This document shows positions 19,235 through 28,252 of a stretch of 64,000 nucleotides of DNA, in pieces. Numbering within the stretch: position 1 is the first letter of the stretch; every line of letters begins with the position of its first letter. The DNA is from Nitrospira sp. (GTDB lineage: Bacteria; Nitrospirota; Nitrospiria; Nitrospirales; Nitrospiraceae): assembly GCA_030123625.1 (NCBI GenBank), contig CP126121.1:4504179-4568178 (forward strand), given 5' to 3'. Made by a program: the position numbers and the translations under genes. The notes under the pieces were generated by a model. It saw only the letters and a program-made list of their open reading frames with translations. It was not told where the DNA came from and did no database searches.

Positions 19235-20682
19235 TGTCTTTCCCTAGTGCCCAAAAGATACTGCATGACCCGCTCGCCTGCCACAGATCCGTTACAAATG
19301 CAGTCGGGTATGCCGACTCCGCGATAACCAGCCCCGGTTAGAACGAGTCCCGGATAGCGGCTCACGGCCGTTTCCAGTTGTGCCAATCGATCCAGATGGC
19401 CGAGCGTGTACTGCGGCATTGCTTTCCACCATCGATTCACTTCCGCATACCTGGGTTCGACTCTGATACCGCATACAGCGGCAAGTTCCTCTCTGACTGT
19501 TACCGTCAGCGCATCATCATCCAGCTGGAGAATGTTCTCTCGCCCTACTCCACCGACATAGCAGCGTACCAACAGCTGATCCGCCGGAGCGCGATACGGC
19601 CACTTGAGCGACGTCCACGTTGCGGCTATCAGCTGACGCTGCTCCGTTCGCGGCACGACAAATCCGAATCCTTCGATGGCACTCGTCAGAGTTCGTGGAA
19701 ACGCCATTGCAACGGTGGCAGTCGACGCATAGGGAATCATGTCCAGGAGTCCACCGGCTATCGGCGTCAATGGACGCAACAGCCCTGCTGAAACATACGC
19801 CGGTGTGGCAAGCACGACGCCGTCAGCGGAAAGCGCCGACCCATCTTGCAAAATAAGATCGTACATCCAGCGGCCGAGCTCATGAGACCTCACTCTGAGG
19901 GCCTCGGCTCGAGCACCCACACGGAGCTCGACCCCCTGCTGCGACAGCCGATTCGTCAGGGCGGTCACCAAATCACCGAGACCATTCTTTAAACTGACGA
20001 ACATCGTCCGTCTTGGTTGAACGGTCGAAAGCTGCGAGGCGGCTTTCTTCGCGGCCATCATGCCGCGAACGATGCTGCCATGCTGTTGCTCCAACTCAAA
20101 AAACCGCGGGAACGTGGCTCGTAGGCTCATCTGCTCGGCATCTCCCGCGTAAATTCCGGCCATCAGCGGTTCCAAGACTCGCTCAAATGCTTGCACTCCA
20201 AACCGACGGCGAAGAAAGGCCGCCAGCGATTCATCACTCGTTGCGGGGCCTGGTGGAACAGCCGTCTCCAGCCCCATCCGAGCCAGGCCTGTCCAGGTAA
20301 GCAGACCACTCCGAAAGAAAGACCCCAGTTGTTTCGGAACAAAGGAGAGCAGTCCTTCGGGTAAATCGTGCAGTCGTCCCTTATACAGCACACAGGCCTT
20401 CTTGCCTGTTTCATTGGTATTGATGAGCTGATCGGCAAGGCCGAGCTTCACGCAGAGATCGAGGCCGGCCTGTTTTTGGGAAAGGAAGGAGTCCGGTCCG
20501 GCTTCAGTCACCATCCCGCCGACTCGGTGCGTGACGATCTTTCCTCCCCAGGACGAGTCGGATTCGAGAATCGTGCAGCGAACGGGAAGACCGGCCTTGG
20601 TCGCCTTCTCTTGGAGTGAAAAAGCTGCGACCAGGCCGGAAATGCCTCCCCCCACTATCACGACTGTAGGGGGTCGAGTCAC
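19207..20682 (-). CDS. hemG: Oxygen-dependent protoporphyrinogen oxidase (HemG/HemY type)
   Basis: FAD enzyme of 491 residues that oxidises protoporphyrinogen IX to protoporphyrin IX. It begins with the dinucleotide-binding motif VVIVGGGISGL (7-17), has GGKIVTHRVGGMVTEAGPDSF after it, and ends with the conserved FAD segment LTGAGYRGVGIPDCICNG. This is the soluble-type enzyme named HemY in Bacillus and HemG in many annotations, unrelated to E. coli HemG flavodoxin. It overlaps hemH by four bases. The final residues (RQAEVKVERQ) come from a hexamer repeat and are probably not functional. Confidence 0.92.
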   Translation of the reverse strand: MTRPPTVVIVGGGISGLVAAFSLQEKATKAGLPVRCTILESDSSWGGKIVTHRVGGMVTEAGPDSFLSQKQAGLDLCVKLGLADQLINTNETGKKACVLYKGRLHDLPEGLLSFVPKQLGSFFRSGLLTWTGLARMGLETAVPPGPATSDESLAAFLRRRFGVQAFERVLEPLMAGIYAGDAEQMSLRATFPRFFELEQQHGSIVRGMMAAKKAASQLSTVQPRRTMFVSLKNGLGDLVTALTNRLSQQGVELRVGARAEALRVRSHELGRWMYDLILQDGSALSADGVVLATPAYVSAGLLRPLTPIAGGLLDMIPYASTATVAMAFPRTLTSAIEGFGFVVPRTEQRQLIAATWTSLKWPYRAPADQLLVRCYVGGVGRENILQLDDDALTVTVREELAAVCGIRVEPRYAEVNRWWKAMPQYTLGHLDRLAQLETAVSRYPGLVLTGAGYRGVGIPDCICNGSVAGERVMQYLLGTRERQAEVKVERQ

Positions 20683-21635
20683 GGCTGAATGCAGAAAGAG
20701 GATTCGTGTGTCGTCAAGACGTCGAGCAACGTCTCGATGAGTGCAGGCGAGTCATTCAGCATGGCAATACGCTCAAGGCGCATGCCTTTACCGGCAGCCA
20801 ATTGCTTGAGTTCTATATCGATATCAAAGAGGGTTTCCACGTGGTCGCAAAGAAACCCAATGGGCGCCACCAGCACATGCCGGTGTCCAGCCTGCTGAAT
20901 GGTTTCCAACATGGATTCCACGGCGGGTCCCAGCCATGGCTCGTTTGATCGTCCCTGACTTTGGTAGGCAAAGTAGATCGGTTGGTTGCCTAGAAACCGT
21001 GTCACCTCTTCGACCGTACCGTTTACTTCGTCAGGATAGGGATCCTTCATGGCTACGATCCGTTCCGGCAGACTATGCGCAGTAAACAACACCGCCACCG
21101 TTGCGCGCACGTCGGACGGAAACGCGAGGAGCCCTAATCGGATATTATCCACGAGAGCGGCAATCAATCGAGGATGCCGGTTCCAACTGCCGACATATGT
21201 CACATCGGTCCGATCTCCACATTCGGCACGGGCTTCTTCGACTTTTCTCCGATAGGCTCCCGTACTCAGAGAGGATTGTTGGGGAGCCATACAGACCCCG
21301 ATGATCTGTTCCGGTGATTCTTTCAACAGTTCGGCGTATGTTTCTTTGATGAAGGGATGCCAATGCCGCAAACCGACGTACACCTTATAGCGATAGCGTC
21401 TGTGAGTTGCTACATTCAATCGTCGCTCGAGTTTCTTCGCGACCTCCTGCGTAATGGAGACAGCCGGTGATTTGCCACCGGTGACTCGGTATCGCTCACG
21501 AATCTCGTCCACGAGCGCTGGAGGTGTCGGTCGGCCTCCTCGAACATCGCGCAAAAACGGCTCGACGTTCTCCAGGCAATCGGGTCCTCCCATGGCCATG
21601 AGCAGCACCGCAGTATGACGTTGCGATTCAGGCAT
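20679..21635 (-). CDS. hemH: Ferrochelatase HemH
   Basis: Inserts ferrous iron into protoporphyrin IX, the last haem step. The 318 residues show the family start LLMAMGGPDCLENVEPFLRD, the APQQSSLSTGAYR segment, the active-site His in FTAHSLPERI and the C-terminal PIGFLCDHVETLFDIDIE with the conserved His and Glu residues. The stop overlaps the hemY start by four bases. hemE lies 113 bases upstream. The gap contains a run of short ATGGT/GATGG direct repeats but no gene. Confidence 0.95.
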   Translation of the reverse strand: MPESQRHTAVLLMAMGGPDCLENVEPFLRDVRGGRPTPPALVDEIRERYRVTGGKSPAVSITQEVAKKLERRLNVATHRRYRYKVYVGLRHWHPFIKETYAELLKESPEQIIGVCMAPQQSSLSTGAYRRKVEEARAECGDRTDVTYVGSWNRHPRLIAALVDNIRLGLLAFPSDVRATVAVLFTAHSLPERIVAMKDPYPDEVNGTVEEVTRFLGNQPIYFAYQSQGRSNEPWLGPAVESMLETIQQAGHRHVLVAPIGFLCDHVETLFDIDIELKQLAAGKGMRLERIAMLNDSPALIETLLDVLTTHESSFCIQP

Positions 21636-21748
21636 AGGTTCATGGAAACTGATGGTCGATGGTTGATGGTGGATGACTAGAAAAACAATGCCGCTGACCG
21701 GATGTCTTTCCCATTAACCATATGCCCCATTTACCATGCGCGTTTGTT

Positions 21749-22774
21749 CTAGCGTTGGCTGAGCTTATGCACCATGTCGATCGCCGCGGCCACGTGTTCG
21801 ACCGGTGTCGTGGGCAGAATACCGTGACCGAGGTTGAAGATGTGTCCGGGACGTCTACCGGCTCGTCGCAAGATATCTTCCACGCGGCGCTCGATTTCAT
21901 GGAGCGGCGCAAACAATACGAGCGGATCGAGGTTGCCTTGCACGGCGCGATCATGTCCGACCATGGTCCATGCCTCATCCAGGTGAACCCGCCAGTCGAT
22001 TCCAATGACATCCCCGCCTGCCTCGCGCATCTGCCGCAGAATGGCCGTGGTGCCGGTGCCGAAATGAATCATCGGCACCCCTTCCCGCTTGAGCCCATCG
22101 AAAATCCGCTGGACGTGCGGCATCACATATTCGGCATAATCACCGGCCGAGAGGCAGCCGACCCAGCTATCAAAGAGTTGAATCGCCTGAGCTCCCGCCT
22201 GGATCTGCCGCCGAAGATATCCGGTGAGCACCCGCGCAAACTTGTCCATGAGACGATGCCAAGCAGTGGGGTCGCCATACATCATCTGCTTGGTGTGCAG
22301 ATAGTTGCGTGATCCTCCGCCCTCAATGGCGTAGCTTGCGAGCGTGAACGGCGCACCGGCAAACCCGATCAGCGGTACTCGTCCGTCAAGAGCACGTCGA
22401 GCGTGGCGGATAGCCTCGGCCACATACTCCAGTTCGTCACCGTCAATCACTTTCAGGCGATCCACCGCAGCTCGGTCGCGGACCGGATTGTGAATGACGG
22501 GTCCCTCCCCTGCGGCAAACTCAAGACTGATCCCCATTGGTTCCAATGGCAACAGGATGTCGGCAAAAATAATGGCGGCATCCAACGGAAATCGGTGAAT
22601 CGGCTGAAGAGTCACTTGAGCTGCAAGCTCAGGCGTCTTGCACATTTCGAGGATCGAATGTTTTGCACGCAATGTCCGATATTCGGACATGTAGCGTCCT
22701 GCCTGGCGCATAAACCACACGGGCGTGCAATCGACGGGTTCGCGGCGACAGGCTCGGAGGAATCGGTCGTTCAT
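21749..22774 (-). CDS. hemE: Uroporphyrinogen decarboxylase HemE
   Basis: Removes four carboxyl groups from uroporphyrinogen III to give coproporphyrinogen III. The 341 residues match the family length. The N-terminal signature PVWFMRQAGRYM and the later GFAGAPFTLASYAIEGG are present, as is the C-terminal NLGHGILPTTPVEHV. It is the first gene of the leftward hemE-hemH-hemG set. A coproporphyrinogen oxidase, needed between these steps, is not in the window. Confidence 0.96.
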   Translation of the reverse strand: MNDRFLRACRREPVDCTPVWFMRQAGRYMSEYRTLRAKHSILEMCKTPELAAQVTLQPIHRFPLDAAIIFADILLPLEPMGISLEFAAGEGPVIHNPVRDRAAVDRLKVIDGDELEYVAEAIRHARRALDGRVPLIGFAGAPFTLASYAIEGGGSRNYLHTKQMMYGDPTAWHRLMDKFARVLTGYLRRQIQAGAQAIQLFDSWVGCLSAGDYAEYVMPHVQRIFDGLKREGVPMIHFGTGTTAILRQMREAGGDVIGIDWRVHLDEAWTMVGHDRAVQGNLDPLVLFAPLHEIERRVEDILRRAGRRPGHIFNLGHGILPTTPVEHVAAAIDMVHKLSQR

Positions 22775-22859
22775 CGTAGCGGCATTCTAGAGACGCACCG
22801 GAGCCCTGTCAAACAGGCACGCGAATGTCCGCTCTATTCTGGAAACTCGTTTAAATGAA

Positions 22860-22887
22860 TGGACAGCAGACGCCTGTTCGGTATAAT
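22860..22887 (+). promoter_or_regulatory. Probable sigma-70 promoter of the desaturase gene
   Basis: TGGACA (22860-22865), a 16-base spacer and a consensus TATAAT (22882-22887) lie 165 bases before the desaturase start. A second TATAAT at 22941-22946 has only a weak -35 (TTTCAC at 22918) with a 17-base spacer. Either or both may drive the gene. Confidence 0.5.
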
Positions 22888-23051
22888 CAAGCCGCAGGGG
22901 CCATGCAAAAAATCAAGTTTCACTTTCCCGCCGTTCTCTGTATAATGACGACCCAGCCTATTCTGCACGAGCAATCAGCTTAATCGGGACCCCGGCTCCC
23001 TGTCCCCCACCACAGTGACTTTGCCGATCCCCTGACTTAGAGGAGAATTGT

Positions 23052-24107
23052 ATGTCCGACGTGCCAACGATGAGCCAGACAAAAGCCCAGGACTTTTGGT
23101 ATTCATTTCTTCGCTGGTTTGACTCCTGGGCAGGCCTTGAACACACGAAAATAGAAGGGCCTCCCAAGGTAGACTGGGTTCGGAGTGTCCCCTTTATTGT
23201 TGTGCATCTGATGTGTTTGGGCGTGTTGTGGGTAGGATGGAGCTGGACTGCTGTCGCCGTCGCGATCGCCTTCTATTTCATCCGCATGTTCGCGATTACC
23301 GGATGGTACCATCGCTACTTCTCGCACCGCACGTTCAAAACTTCGCGCACCGTCCAATTCCTCTTTGCATTGTTAGGCAGTTCCTGCGCTCAACGTGGCC
23401 CCTTATGGTGGGCGGGCCATCATCGTCATCACCACATCGCATCCGACACGCCGGACGATGTGCATTCCCCGCGTCAAGGGGGATTCCTCTGGTCACACAT
23501 GGGCTGGGTCATGTCGCAAACGCATTATGCTCCACGACTCAAAGGGATTGCCGATTTCGCGAAGTTTCCTGAGCTGCGGTTTCTCGACCGATTTGATGTC
23601 CTCGTTCCCACCGTAACCGGGTTCGGAATGTTCGGATTCGGCAAGCTGCTGGAAGCCTACGCACCAGAGCTCGGCACCAACGGCCCCCAGATGCTGATTT
23701 GGGGATTTTTCATCTCGACGGTGGCATTGTTCCATGGAACCTGCACCATCAATTCCTTGTCCCATGTCTATGGCTCACAACGGTACGAGACCGGTGACGA
23801 TAGCCGAAACAACTTTTTCTTGGCCCTCGTGACTATGGGAGAAGGGTGGCACAATAACCACCATTATTATCCAGCCGCGACCAGGCAAGGCTTCTATTGG
23901 TGGGAAATCGATATGACCTATTATTGCCTGAAAGGGCTCGAATGGATGGGATTGGTGTGGGATATCCGTGGAGTCCCCGGGTATGTGCGTGAGGGAAAAA
24001 CCAAGCATGATTCAGACCGCAGCGTCCTCAAAAAGAAGATTGAAGCAGCGGTGAAAGCGACGGAACTGCCAGCGCCTCAGCCTCAACTTGAGCTGACCCC
24101 TCCCTAA
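23052..24107 (+). CDS. Membrane fatty acid (acyl-CoA, delta-9 type) desaturase
   Basis: Di-iron membrane enzyme of 351 residues that introduces a double bond into acyl chains with O2. All three histidine boxes are visible: HRYFSH (87-92), HHRHHH (123-128) and HNNHH (about 266-270). Hydrophobic segments at about 45-84 and 190-240 give the usual paired-helix topology. The ATG follows TTAGAGGAGAATTGT. Its stop TAA is directly followed by repeat element B. The product could feed Cfa (17896-19158). The C-terminal 40 residues are charged and probably cytoplasmic. Confidence 0.93.
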   Translation: MSDVPTMSQTKAQDFWYSFLRWFDSWAGLEHTKIEGPPKVDWVRSVPFIVVHLMCLGVLWVGWSWTAVAVAIAFYFIRMFAITGWYHRYFSHRTFKTSRTVQFLFALLGSSCAQRGPLWWAGHHRHHHIASDTPDDVHSPRQGGFLWSHMGWVMSQTHYAPRLKGIADFAKFPELRFLDRFDVLVPTVTGFGMFGFGKLLEAYAPELGTNGPQMLIWGFFISTVALFHGTCTINSLSHVYGSQRYETGDDSRNNFFLALVTMGEGWHNNHHYYPAATRQGFYWWEIDMTYYCLKGLEWMGLVWDIRGVPGYVREGKTKHDSDRSVLKKKIEAAVKATELPAPQPQLELTPP

Positions 24108-24471
24108 CAGGATGTTGAAAAAGTCCGCCAGCGGCGTTCTCGCATCGCGCAACGGCTCAACGTACCACCGGGTAAGAGCTGCGAGAGCAGCTCAGGGCGG
24201 GTGGGTAAGAAAAGTTTACGCCTCCCTCTAGGACACAGGGCGCTCACCGACCCGCTCGCCTCGCGGCGAAGCCGAGGGCACCCGTCCGCAAACGTGAAGA
24301 GAGTCGGACACCGCCGGCTCACCGACTCGCCGGCGCGCACAAACGTGGTGCTCTTTATTCATCGCACCGTGCGCCTCATTATTCTTCGCGTCGCGGACCT
24401 CGCTGTGGCCTTGCTGGACGGGCTTTTTGAACATCCTGAGGCGTCCTGTTCGAAATAGTTTTGACATCCTG
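24108..24471. repeat. Inverted-repeat element B with a second end unit (CAGGATG ends)
   Basis: The left end CAGGATGTTGAAAAAGTCCG starts at the base after the desaturase stop codon. The matching right end, read on the other strand, begins CAGGATGTTCAAAAAGCCCG and sits at 24438. Between them are about 290 bases with no gene, longer than in element A (4194-4315). A further end unit (CAGGATGTCAAAAC on the other strand, from 24471) touches the stop codon of the leftward gene at 24472. The block fills the space between two convergent genes. Confidence 0.75.
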
Positions 24472-24942
24472 CTAAACCCACTCTGAATCATCGTCAGACC
24501 TTGGCCGATCGATTACGCGATCGGCCAAGGTCTCCCTGATTCGTCGACTTTCCCCATCGATCGTCTTTCGCTCCTCATCGGACAGTACCCACGCATCGCC
24601 AGGACTCAGCTCGAAGCGATAGTGATCCTTGCTGAATGTAAACCACTCAACGTAGGGGTGCGGCTCAAGGTTCGGGTGCGGATCCAGCGAAATGAGATTC
24701 ACCGTTCCGACCTGCGGATTTGCCATGTCGCCGATGACTTGTCCGGCCATGTCGTCATCTTCAAACCGGCTGTTGCGGAATCGAATCACCTCTCCTGCGA
24801 TATCCGGCTTGAAATTACCGCGTAAATAAAAATCCACCGGCCCGATCACGGCAAAGACGACCTGCCCCACCACCGTTCCATCGACGCGATTATCCAAAAA
24901 TCCTTCATGCACCCACCGTCCATTGCCGAACTTCTGCGCCAT
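24472..24942 (-). CDS. Hypothetical protein
   Basis: Protein of 156 residues, soluble, unrecognised. It has a beta-rich stretch (GTVVGQVVFAVIGPVDFYLRG), NPQVGTVNLISLDPHPNLEPHPYVEWF in the middle and a charged C-terminal helix. The frame is open far upstream to 25284, but ATG 24942 lies behind GGAGGAATTCT, and the upstream part overlaps the transporter gene, so this start is firm. It is the second gene after the EamA transporter (23-base gap). Its stop abuts a CAGGATG repeat end. Confidence 0.7.
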   Translation of the reverse strand: MAQKFGNGRWVHEGFLDNRVDGTVVGQVVFAVIGPVDFYLRGNFKPDIAGEVIRFRNSRFEDDDMAGQVIGDMANPQVGTVNLISLDPHPNLEPHPYVEWFTFSKDHYRFELSPGDAWVLSDEERKTIDGESRRIRETLADRVIDRPRSDDDSEWV

Positions 24943-24965
24943 AGAATTCCTCCGTATGAGAATGA

Positions 24966-25790
24966 TCAACCGCCGAACGCGCCGATCATCACTGCCAATA
25001 GGATCAACGCGCTCCCGATCCATCCTTGCACATCCAACGTCTCCCCAAGAAAGTACCAGGACAACCAGGCCGCGTGGGCCGGTTCGGATGCAAACAATAA
25101 CGCCACCTGTTGAGCAGGCACCAGCCGCTGAGCCCACATCTGGATGGCAAATGCCAGCGTGGCCAGAACGCCCGTCACGCCAAGGCCGATCAGCAAGACG
25201 GTCGTCGGCAAAAAGTCGCTCAGAATCGTCTCTTCCCACCATGGAGCCGGAAGAAACAACACCGTCATCGCCACCATTTGCCACACCAATAGCGACGGAG
25301 CATCGACCCGCCTGGTGAACCGCTCAAGACAAATGATATGCCCGGCAAATGCCACGGCGCACCCGAGCGTCATGACATCTCCCATATTCATAGAGGTGTC
25401 GGGTTTGACCAATAGCCAGAGTCCAACCACTGCAATCGCCGTAGCCGACACCACCCGCCTGTCGACCCGCATGAGAATCATCGGCACAAAGATCACGTAC
25501 AAGGCGGTCAGAAAGGCTGAGTTGGAGGCACTCGTATGGCTGAGCCCAACCGTTTGCAACAGATATCCGAGAAAGAGGAAGACGGTCGTAAGCGCGCTCG
25601 CTCCCAATACGGCACGATCATGGTGCAGCCGACGGCGGCACATGACAAACCACAGAAGCACCAGCAGCGTGCCGAGGAGGAACCGAAGCAACAAGAAAGA
25701 GAGCGGGGGGATCTGCTCAAGCGCTGCTTTAGTCGCGGGAAATGTCGCACCCCAGATGACCGTGGTCAGTAGAAGGGCGAGTCGGGGCAT
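24966..25790 (-). CDS. EamA/DMT-family transporter
   Basis: Integral membrane protein of 274 residues with about ten hydrophobic segments and two repeated EamA halves. The first half starts ALLLTTVIWGATFPATKAAL and the second around FAGHIICLERF. FASEPAHAAWLSWYFLGE near the C-terminus is the typical EamA end motif. Members export metabolites or amino acids; the substrate cannot be inferred. A 16-bp perfect hairpin (25799-25861) lies directly upstream. Confidence 0.88.
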   Translation of the reverse strand: MPRLALLLTTVIWGATFPATKAALEQIPPLSFLLLRFLLGTLLVLLWFVMCRRRLHHDRAVLGASALTTVFLFLGYLLQTVGLSHTSASNSAFLTALYVIFVPMILMRVDRRVVSATAIAVVGLWLLVKPDTSMNMGDVMTLGCAVAFAGHIICLERFTRRVDAPSLLVWQMVAMTVLFLPAPWWEETILSDFLPTTVLLIGLGVTGVLATLAFAIQMWAQRLVPAQQVALLFASEPAHAAWLSWYFLGETLDVQGWIGSALILLAVMIGAFGG

Positions 25791-25798
25791 GGGGGAAA

Positions 25799-25861
25799 AG
25801 TGCTCGGTGCTGAGCGTTGAGTTCTGAGTGAACCCAACCTAAAGCCTCAGCACCGAGCACT
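25799..25861. repeat. Long hairpin with perfect 16-bp arms
   Basis: AGTGCTCGGTGCTGAG (25799-25814) is the exact reverse complement of CTCAGCACCGAGCACT (25846-25861), with a 31-base loop. It lies between two leftward genes, just before the EamA transporter start and after the stop of a small gene. There is no U-tract, so it may be a repeat or attenuator rather than a simple terminator. Confidence 0.75.
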
Positions 25862-25876
25862 CAGCACTTCCTATTT

Positions 25877-26080
25877 CTAGGGTTTGCACAGTGGGCACAT
25901 CCGTTGCCGATCGACTCCGGCCTGTTCCATAGCACGGAGCGCCCGTTCCTTGTCCGGATAGTCGAACCATCCACCCTCCCAGAAATCGCTGGAGGTCGCA
26001 GTGGAGGGAACTTCTGAACACCGGTCTCGGTGAAGGGTCACACGATCAATCCCACGTGCAATGTGAAGCCAGTAAATCAT
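25877..26080 (-). CDS. Small hypothetical protein
   Basis: Protein of 67 residues starting at ATG 26080. It ends WFDYPDKERALRAMEQAGVDRQRMCPLCKP, a tail with a CPLC pair that looks genuinely coding, after an N-terminal WLHIARGIDRVTLHRDRC. There is no ribosome site of note. I do not recognise a family. It follows another small leftward gene (26173-26349). Confidence 0.5.
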   Translation of the reverse strand: MIYWLHIARGIDRVTLHRDRCSEVPSTATSSDFWEGGWFDYPDKERALRAMEQAGVDRQRMCPLCKP

Positions 26081-26172
26081 GGCAGACCGGTCAGGGTCGA
26101 ACGGACAGTGAAGGGCTATCGGAACAATGGCAGGTTATCCGGTTATCCTGCACTTGTCACTCCGTTACCGAT

Positions 26173-26349
26173 TCATGGGAGGAGTTGCCACTCATCCTTT
26201 TCAATAAAGACCTTCACGCCGGTCCCCAACTTTTTGACGTCGTCTTTTTCGAAGAGCCTCATGTAGCGCTCGATTCGATCATCGTCGTCGATTCGTTCTT
26301 CCTGCATCATACCGTTATTGCCTTTGTACCGCCGAATCAGCACTGGCAT
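26173..26349 (-). CDS. Small acidic hypothetical protein, 58 aa
   Basis: A 58-residue frame with ATG 26349 placed five bases after AGGAGGG. It begins MPVLIRRYKGNNGMM, has an acidic stretch (EERIDDDDRIERYMRLFEKDD, split here as EERIDDDDRIERY and MRLFEKDD), then VKKLGTGVKVFIEKDEWQLLP. Charge pattern and the strong ribosome site argue that it is real. It is short enough to be missed by length filters. The next small gene downstream (25877-26080) runs the same way. No family recognised. Confidence 0.6.
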   Translation of the reverse strand: MPVLIRRYKGNNGMMQEERIDDDDRIERYMRLFEKDDVKKLGTGVKVFIEKDEWQLLP

Positions 26350-26512
26350 CGAAACCCTCCTATAAAGCTGGCAGTTTAGTTGCGTCTGTTGCTAGAATAA
26401 ACGTATCGTTGCGAGCCGGTCAAGATCACTTGAGAAAGGTGGTCTTGTCAAGTCCCGAATCGAGTTGTGGATGACATCTCTGCAATAAGAGACACAGAAA
26501 GGAATCAATTCC

Positions 26513-26827
26513 GTGCCACTCTACGAGTACCGTTGTGGACAGTGCGAAAAACAATTCGAGATCAGTCAGTCCGTGTATGCCAGGGTCGAGGATACAGAAT
26601 GTCCATTTTGTCAGACCCGCCAGGCAACCCGACTCATGTCTTCGTTTTCGTCCAATGTCGTCGGTGATCGCAAACCCGGCTTTACTGAACTGAAAGCCAG
26701 GGCCATGGCTGAGGAACGGATGAAGAGCTTCGCTAAATTGCCGCCGCTGAACATCAGGCCCAACATGTCATCCCCGAATGTCACATCAGAATCAGAGCCT
26801 ATGTCGACAGAAGGATCGACCTCTTGA
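26513..26827 (+). CDS. FmdB-family zinc ribbon protein
   Basis: Protein of 104 residues with the FmdB putative regulatory zinc ribbon at the N-terminus: MPLYEYRCGQCEKQFE with CGQC, then CPFC about 24 residues later, giving the C-x2-C...C-x2-C site. The C-terminal half is low complexity (Ser/Pro/Thr-rich). Start is GTG 26513 after AAAGGAATCAATTCC. The frame could open earlier but the family always begins MPLYEY or similar. The role of FmdB is not settled. Confidence 0.85.
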   Translation: MPLYEYRCGQCEKQFEISQSVYARVEDTECPFCQTRQATRLMSSFSSNVVGDRKPGFTELKARAMAEERMKSFAKLPPLNIRPNMSSPNVTSESEPMSTEGSTS

Positions 26828-26864
26828 GCGCCCAATACCGGTATCAGCTCGGCCGTGACCTCCT

Positions 26865-27704
26865 GTGGGAACAGGCCCTTCGATGACCCTGGGACGGTTC
26901 GTAACCAGGCTGCTCGTCGGACTGGCCCTTTGTGTTTCCCATACCGACATCTTGGCTCAAACAGCCGGAAGCCTGGTCATTGTCGGTAATGGGCCGGAGC
27001 AAACAACTATCGAAGCCTTGGCTCGAGCCTTTGAAAAGGCCAATCCCCGTGCCTATGTCGACATCATGTGGGATGAGGATTCCAATCCTATCCAATCGGT
27101 CAAAACAGGCCAGGCTCAGATCGCCATCACAGGGGCTGAAGATCCGGCTTTATCGCAGACGCAGATAGGGTGGGATGGAATCGGCATTGTGGTCCATTTA
27201 TCCAACTTCACCAAAGAAGTGACCAAGCAGCAAGCCGCCGACATTTTTTCGGGAAAGATCAAGGAGTGGTCGGATTTAGGCGGGCCCGAGACAAAGATTC
27301 TCCTGATCGATAGGCCGCGTAACCAGAACGTTCGTGAAGCCTTTGAAACCCAACTCGGGATAGCGGGCAAAATTCCAGATTCCGCCAAAGTGATCGGCCT
27401 TGATGAGGCCGTCGTGAAGACTGTTGTCGGTACCCTGCCACCCCTCTCCGCAACGTCCTATATTTCATTGAGTACCGGCCTCTCAGCCGTCTCGGGCGGC
27501 GTCGCCGTCCGCTTATTGCCGGTGGATAAGGTCGAACCGGAAGTGCCGACCGTGAAGGACGGCCGCTACAGCCTCCGTCGCCCTCTGTTGCTCCTTTCGA
27601 AAAATGAACCGAACACGCTGGTTGAGGCCTTTGCAAAGTTTGCGCTCTCCCCTCCCGGACAAGCGATTATCGGAGAAATCTATGTTCCAATGCCGAACCA
27701 GTAA
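26865..27704 (+). CDS. PstS-like periplasmic binding protein
   Basis: Exported protein of 279 residues. A signal peptide (to about LAQ, residue 32) precedes a type II binding-protein fold of the PBP-like-2 or phosphate-binding type: GSLVIVGNGPEQTTIEALARAFE, then KTGQAQIAITGAE and FTKEVTKQQAADIFSGKIKEW, which is the typical PstS-family block. The phosphate-binding Ser/Asp set is not clear, so phosphate as ligand is unproven. Start is GTG 26865; ATG 26883 is possible. No permease or ATPase is adjacent. Two further exported proteins follow. Confidence 0.8.
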   Translation: MGTGPSMTLGRFVTRLLVGLALCVSHTDILAQTAGSLVIVGNGPEQTTIEALARAFEKANPRAYVDIMWDEDSNPIQSVKTGQAQIAITGAEDPALSQTQIGWDGIGIVVHLSNFTKEVTKQQAADIFSGKIKEWSDLGGPETKILLIDRPRNQNVREAFETQLGIAGKIPDSAKVIGLDEAVVKTVVGTLPPLSATSYISLSTGLSAVSGGVAVRLLPVDKVEPEVPTVKDGRYSLRRPLLLLSKNEPNTLVEAFAKFALSPPGQAIIGEIYVPMPNQ

Positions 27705-27726
27705 TTCTCCATCGAAGGAGGTCATG

Positions 27727-28179
27727 ATGTCTCCCCGATTCCTGTTGTTCTTTCTCATGGTCTCATTATCCGGACTCGCTTGCTTTCCCTTACACTCGGC
27801 TGCCGAAGAGGGACTGATCGTCGACGGAGCGGGCTACACACTGCACGACACAGAATCGATCAAAGGCCACGATGAACAGAAAGTTGCCAAAGACCCCGTT
27901 TGCGACAACAGCAGAAGACCAAAGATTGTGCAGGTGGAACCGGACGAGGCCAAGCCTGGTCGCACGATCATCGTCAAGGGAGAGAATTTTGGCACGAAAG
28001 ATTGCTTCCGCGGTGTGGCATTCAGCGCGGCCGGCCCTGCCAAGATCGACTACAAGTTCGTAAACGACACCACCATCGAAGTGATCGTTCCCGATGTCCA
28101 GCCCGGCATGTCATTCATTGATGTCGTCGCCGCCGGCGGCAATGCCCGCTCAAAAGCCTTTTTGGTGCAGACGAAATAG
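27727..28179 (+). CDS. Exported IPT/TIG-domain protein
   Basis: Exported protein of 150 residues. A signal peptide (to about residue 26) leads to a short linker and one immunoglobulin-like IPT/TIG domain (about 63-148), recognised from PKIVQVEPDEAKPGRTIIVKGENFG and IEVIVPDVQPGMSFIDVVAAGG. There are two Cys in the domain (DNSRR follows the first). Two ATGs in a row occur at 27724 and 27727 after GAAGGAGG; the second has the better spacing. It is 22 bases after the binding protein gene and probably co-transcribed. Confidence 0.75.
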   Translation: MSPRFLLFFLMVSLSGLACFPLHSAAEEGLIVDGAGYTLHDTESIKGHDEQKVAKDPVCDNSRRPKIVQVEPDEAKPGRTIIVKGENFGTKDCFRGVAFSAAGPAKIDYKFVNDTTIEVIVPDVQPGMSFIDVVAAGGNARSKAFLVQTK

Positions 28180-28252
28180 CGACTCGACAATAGTATCTCG
28201 CATCATGTACTTTATGGGCGGCATACATTTCCTTCTCTTGGGAGTTCATTTC

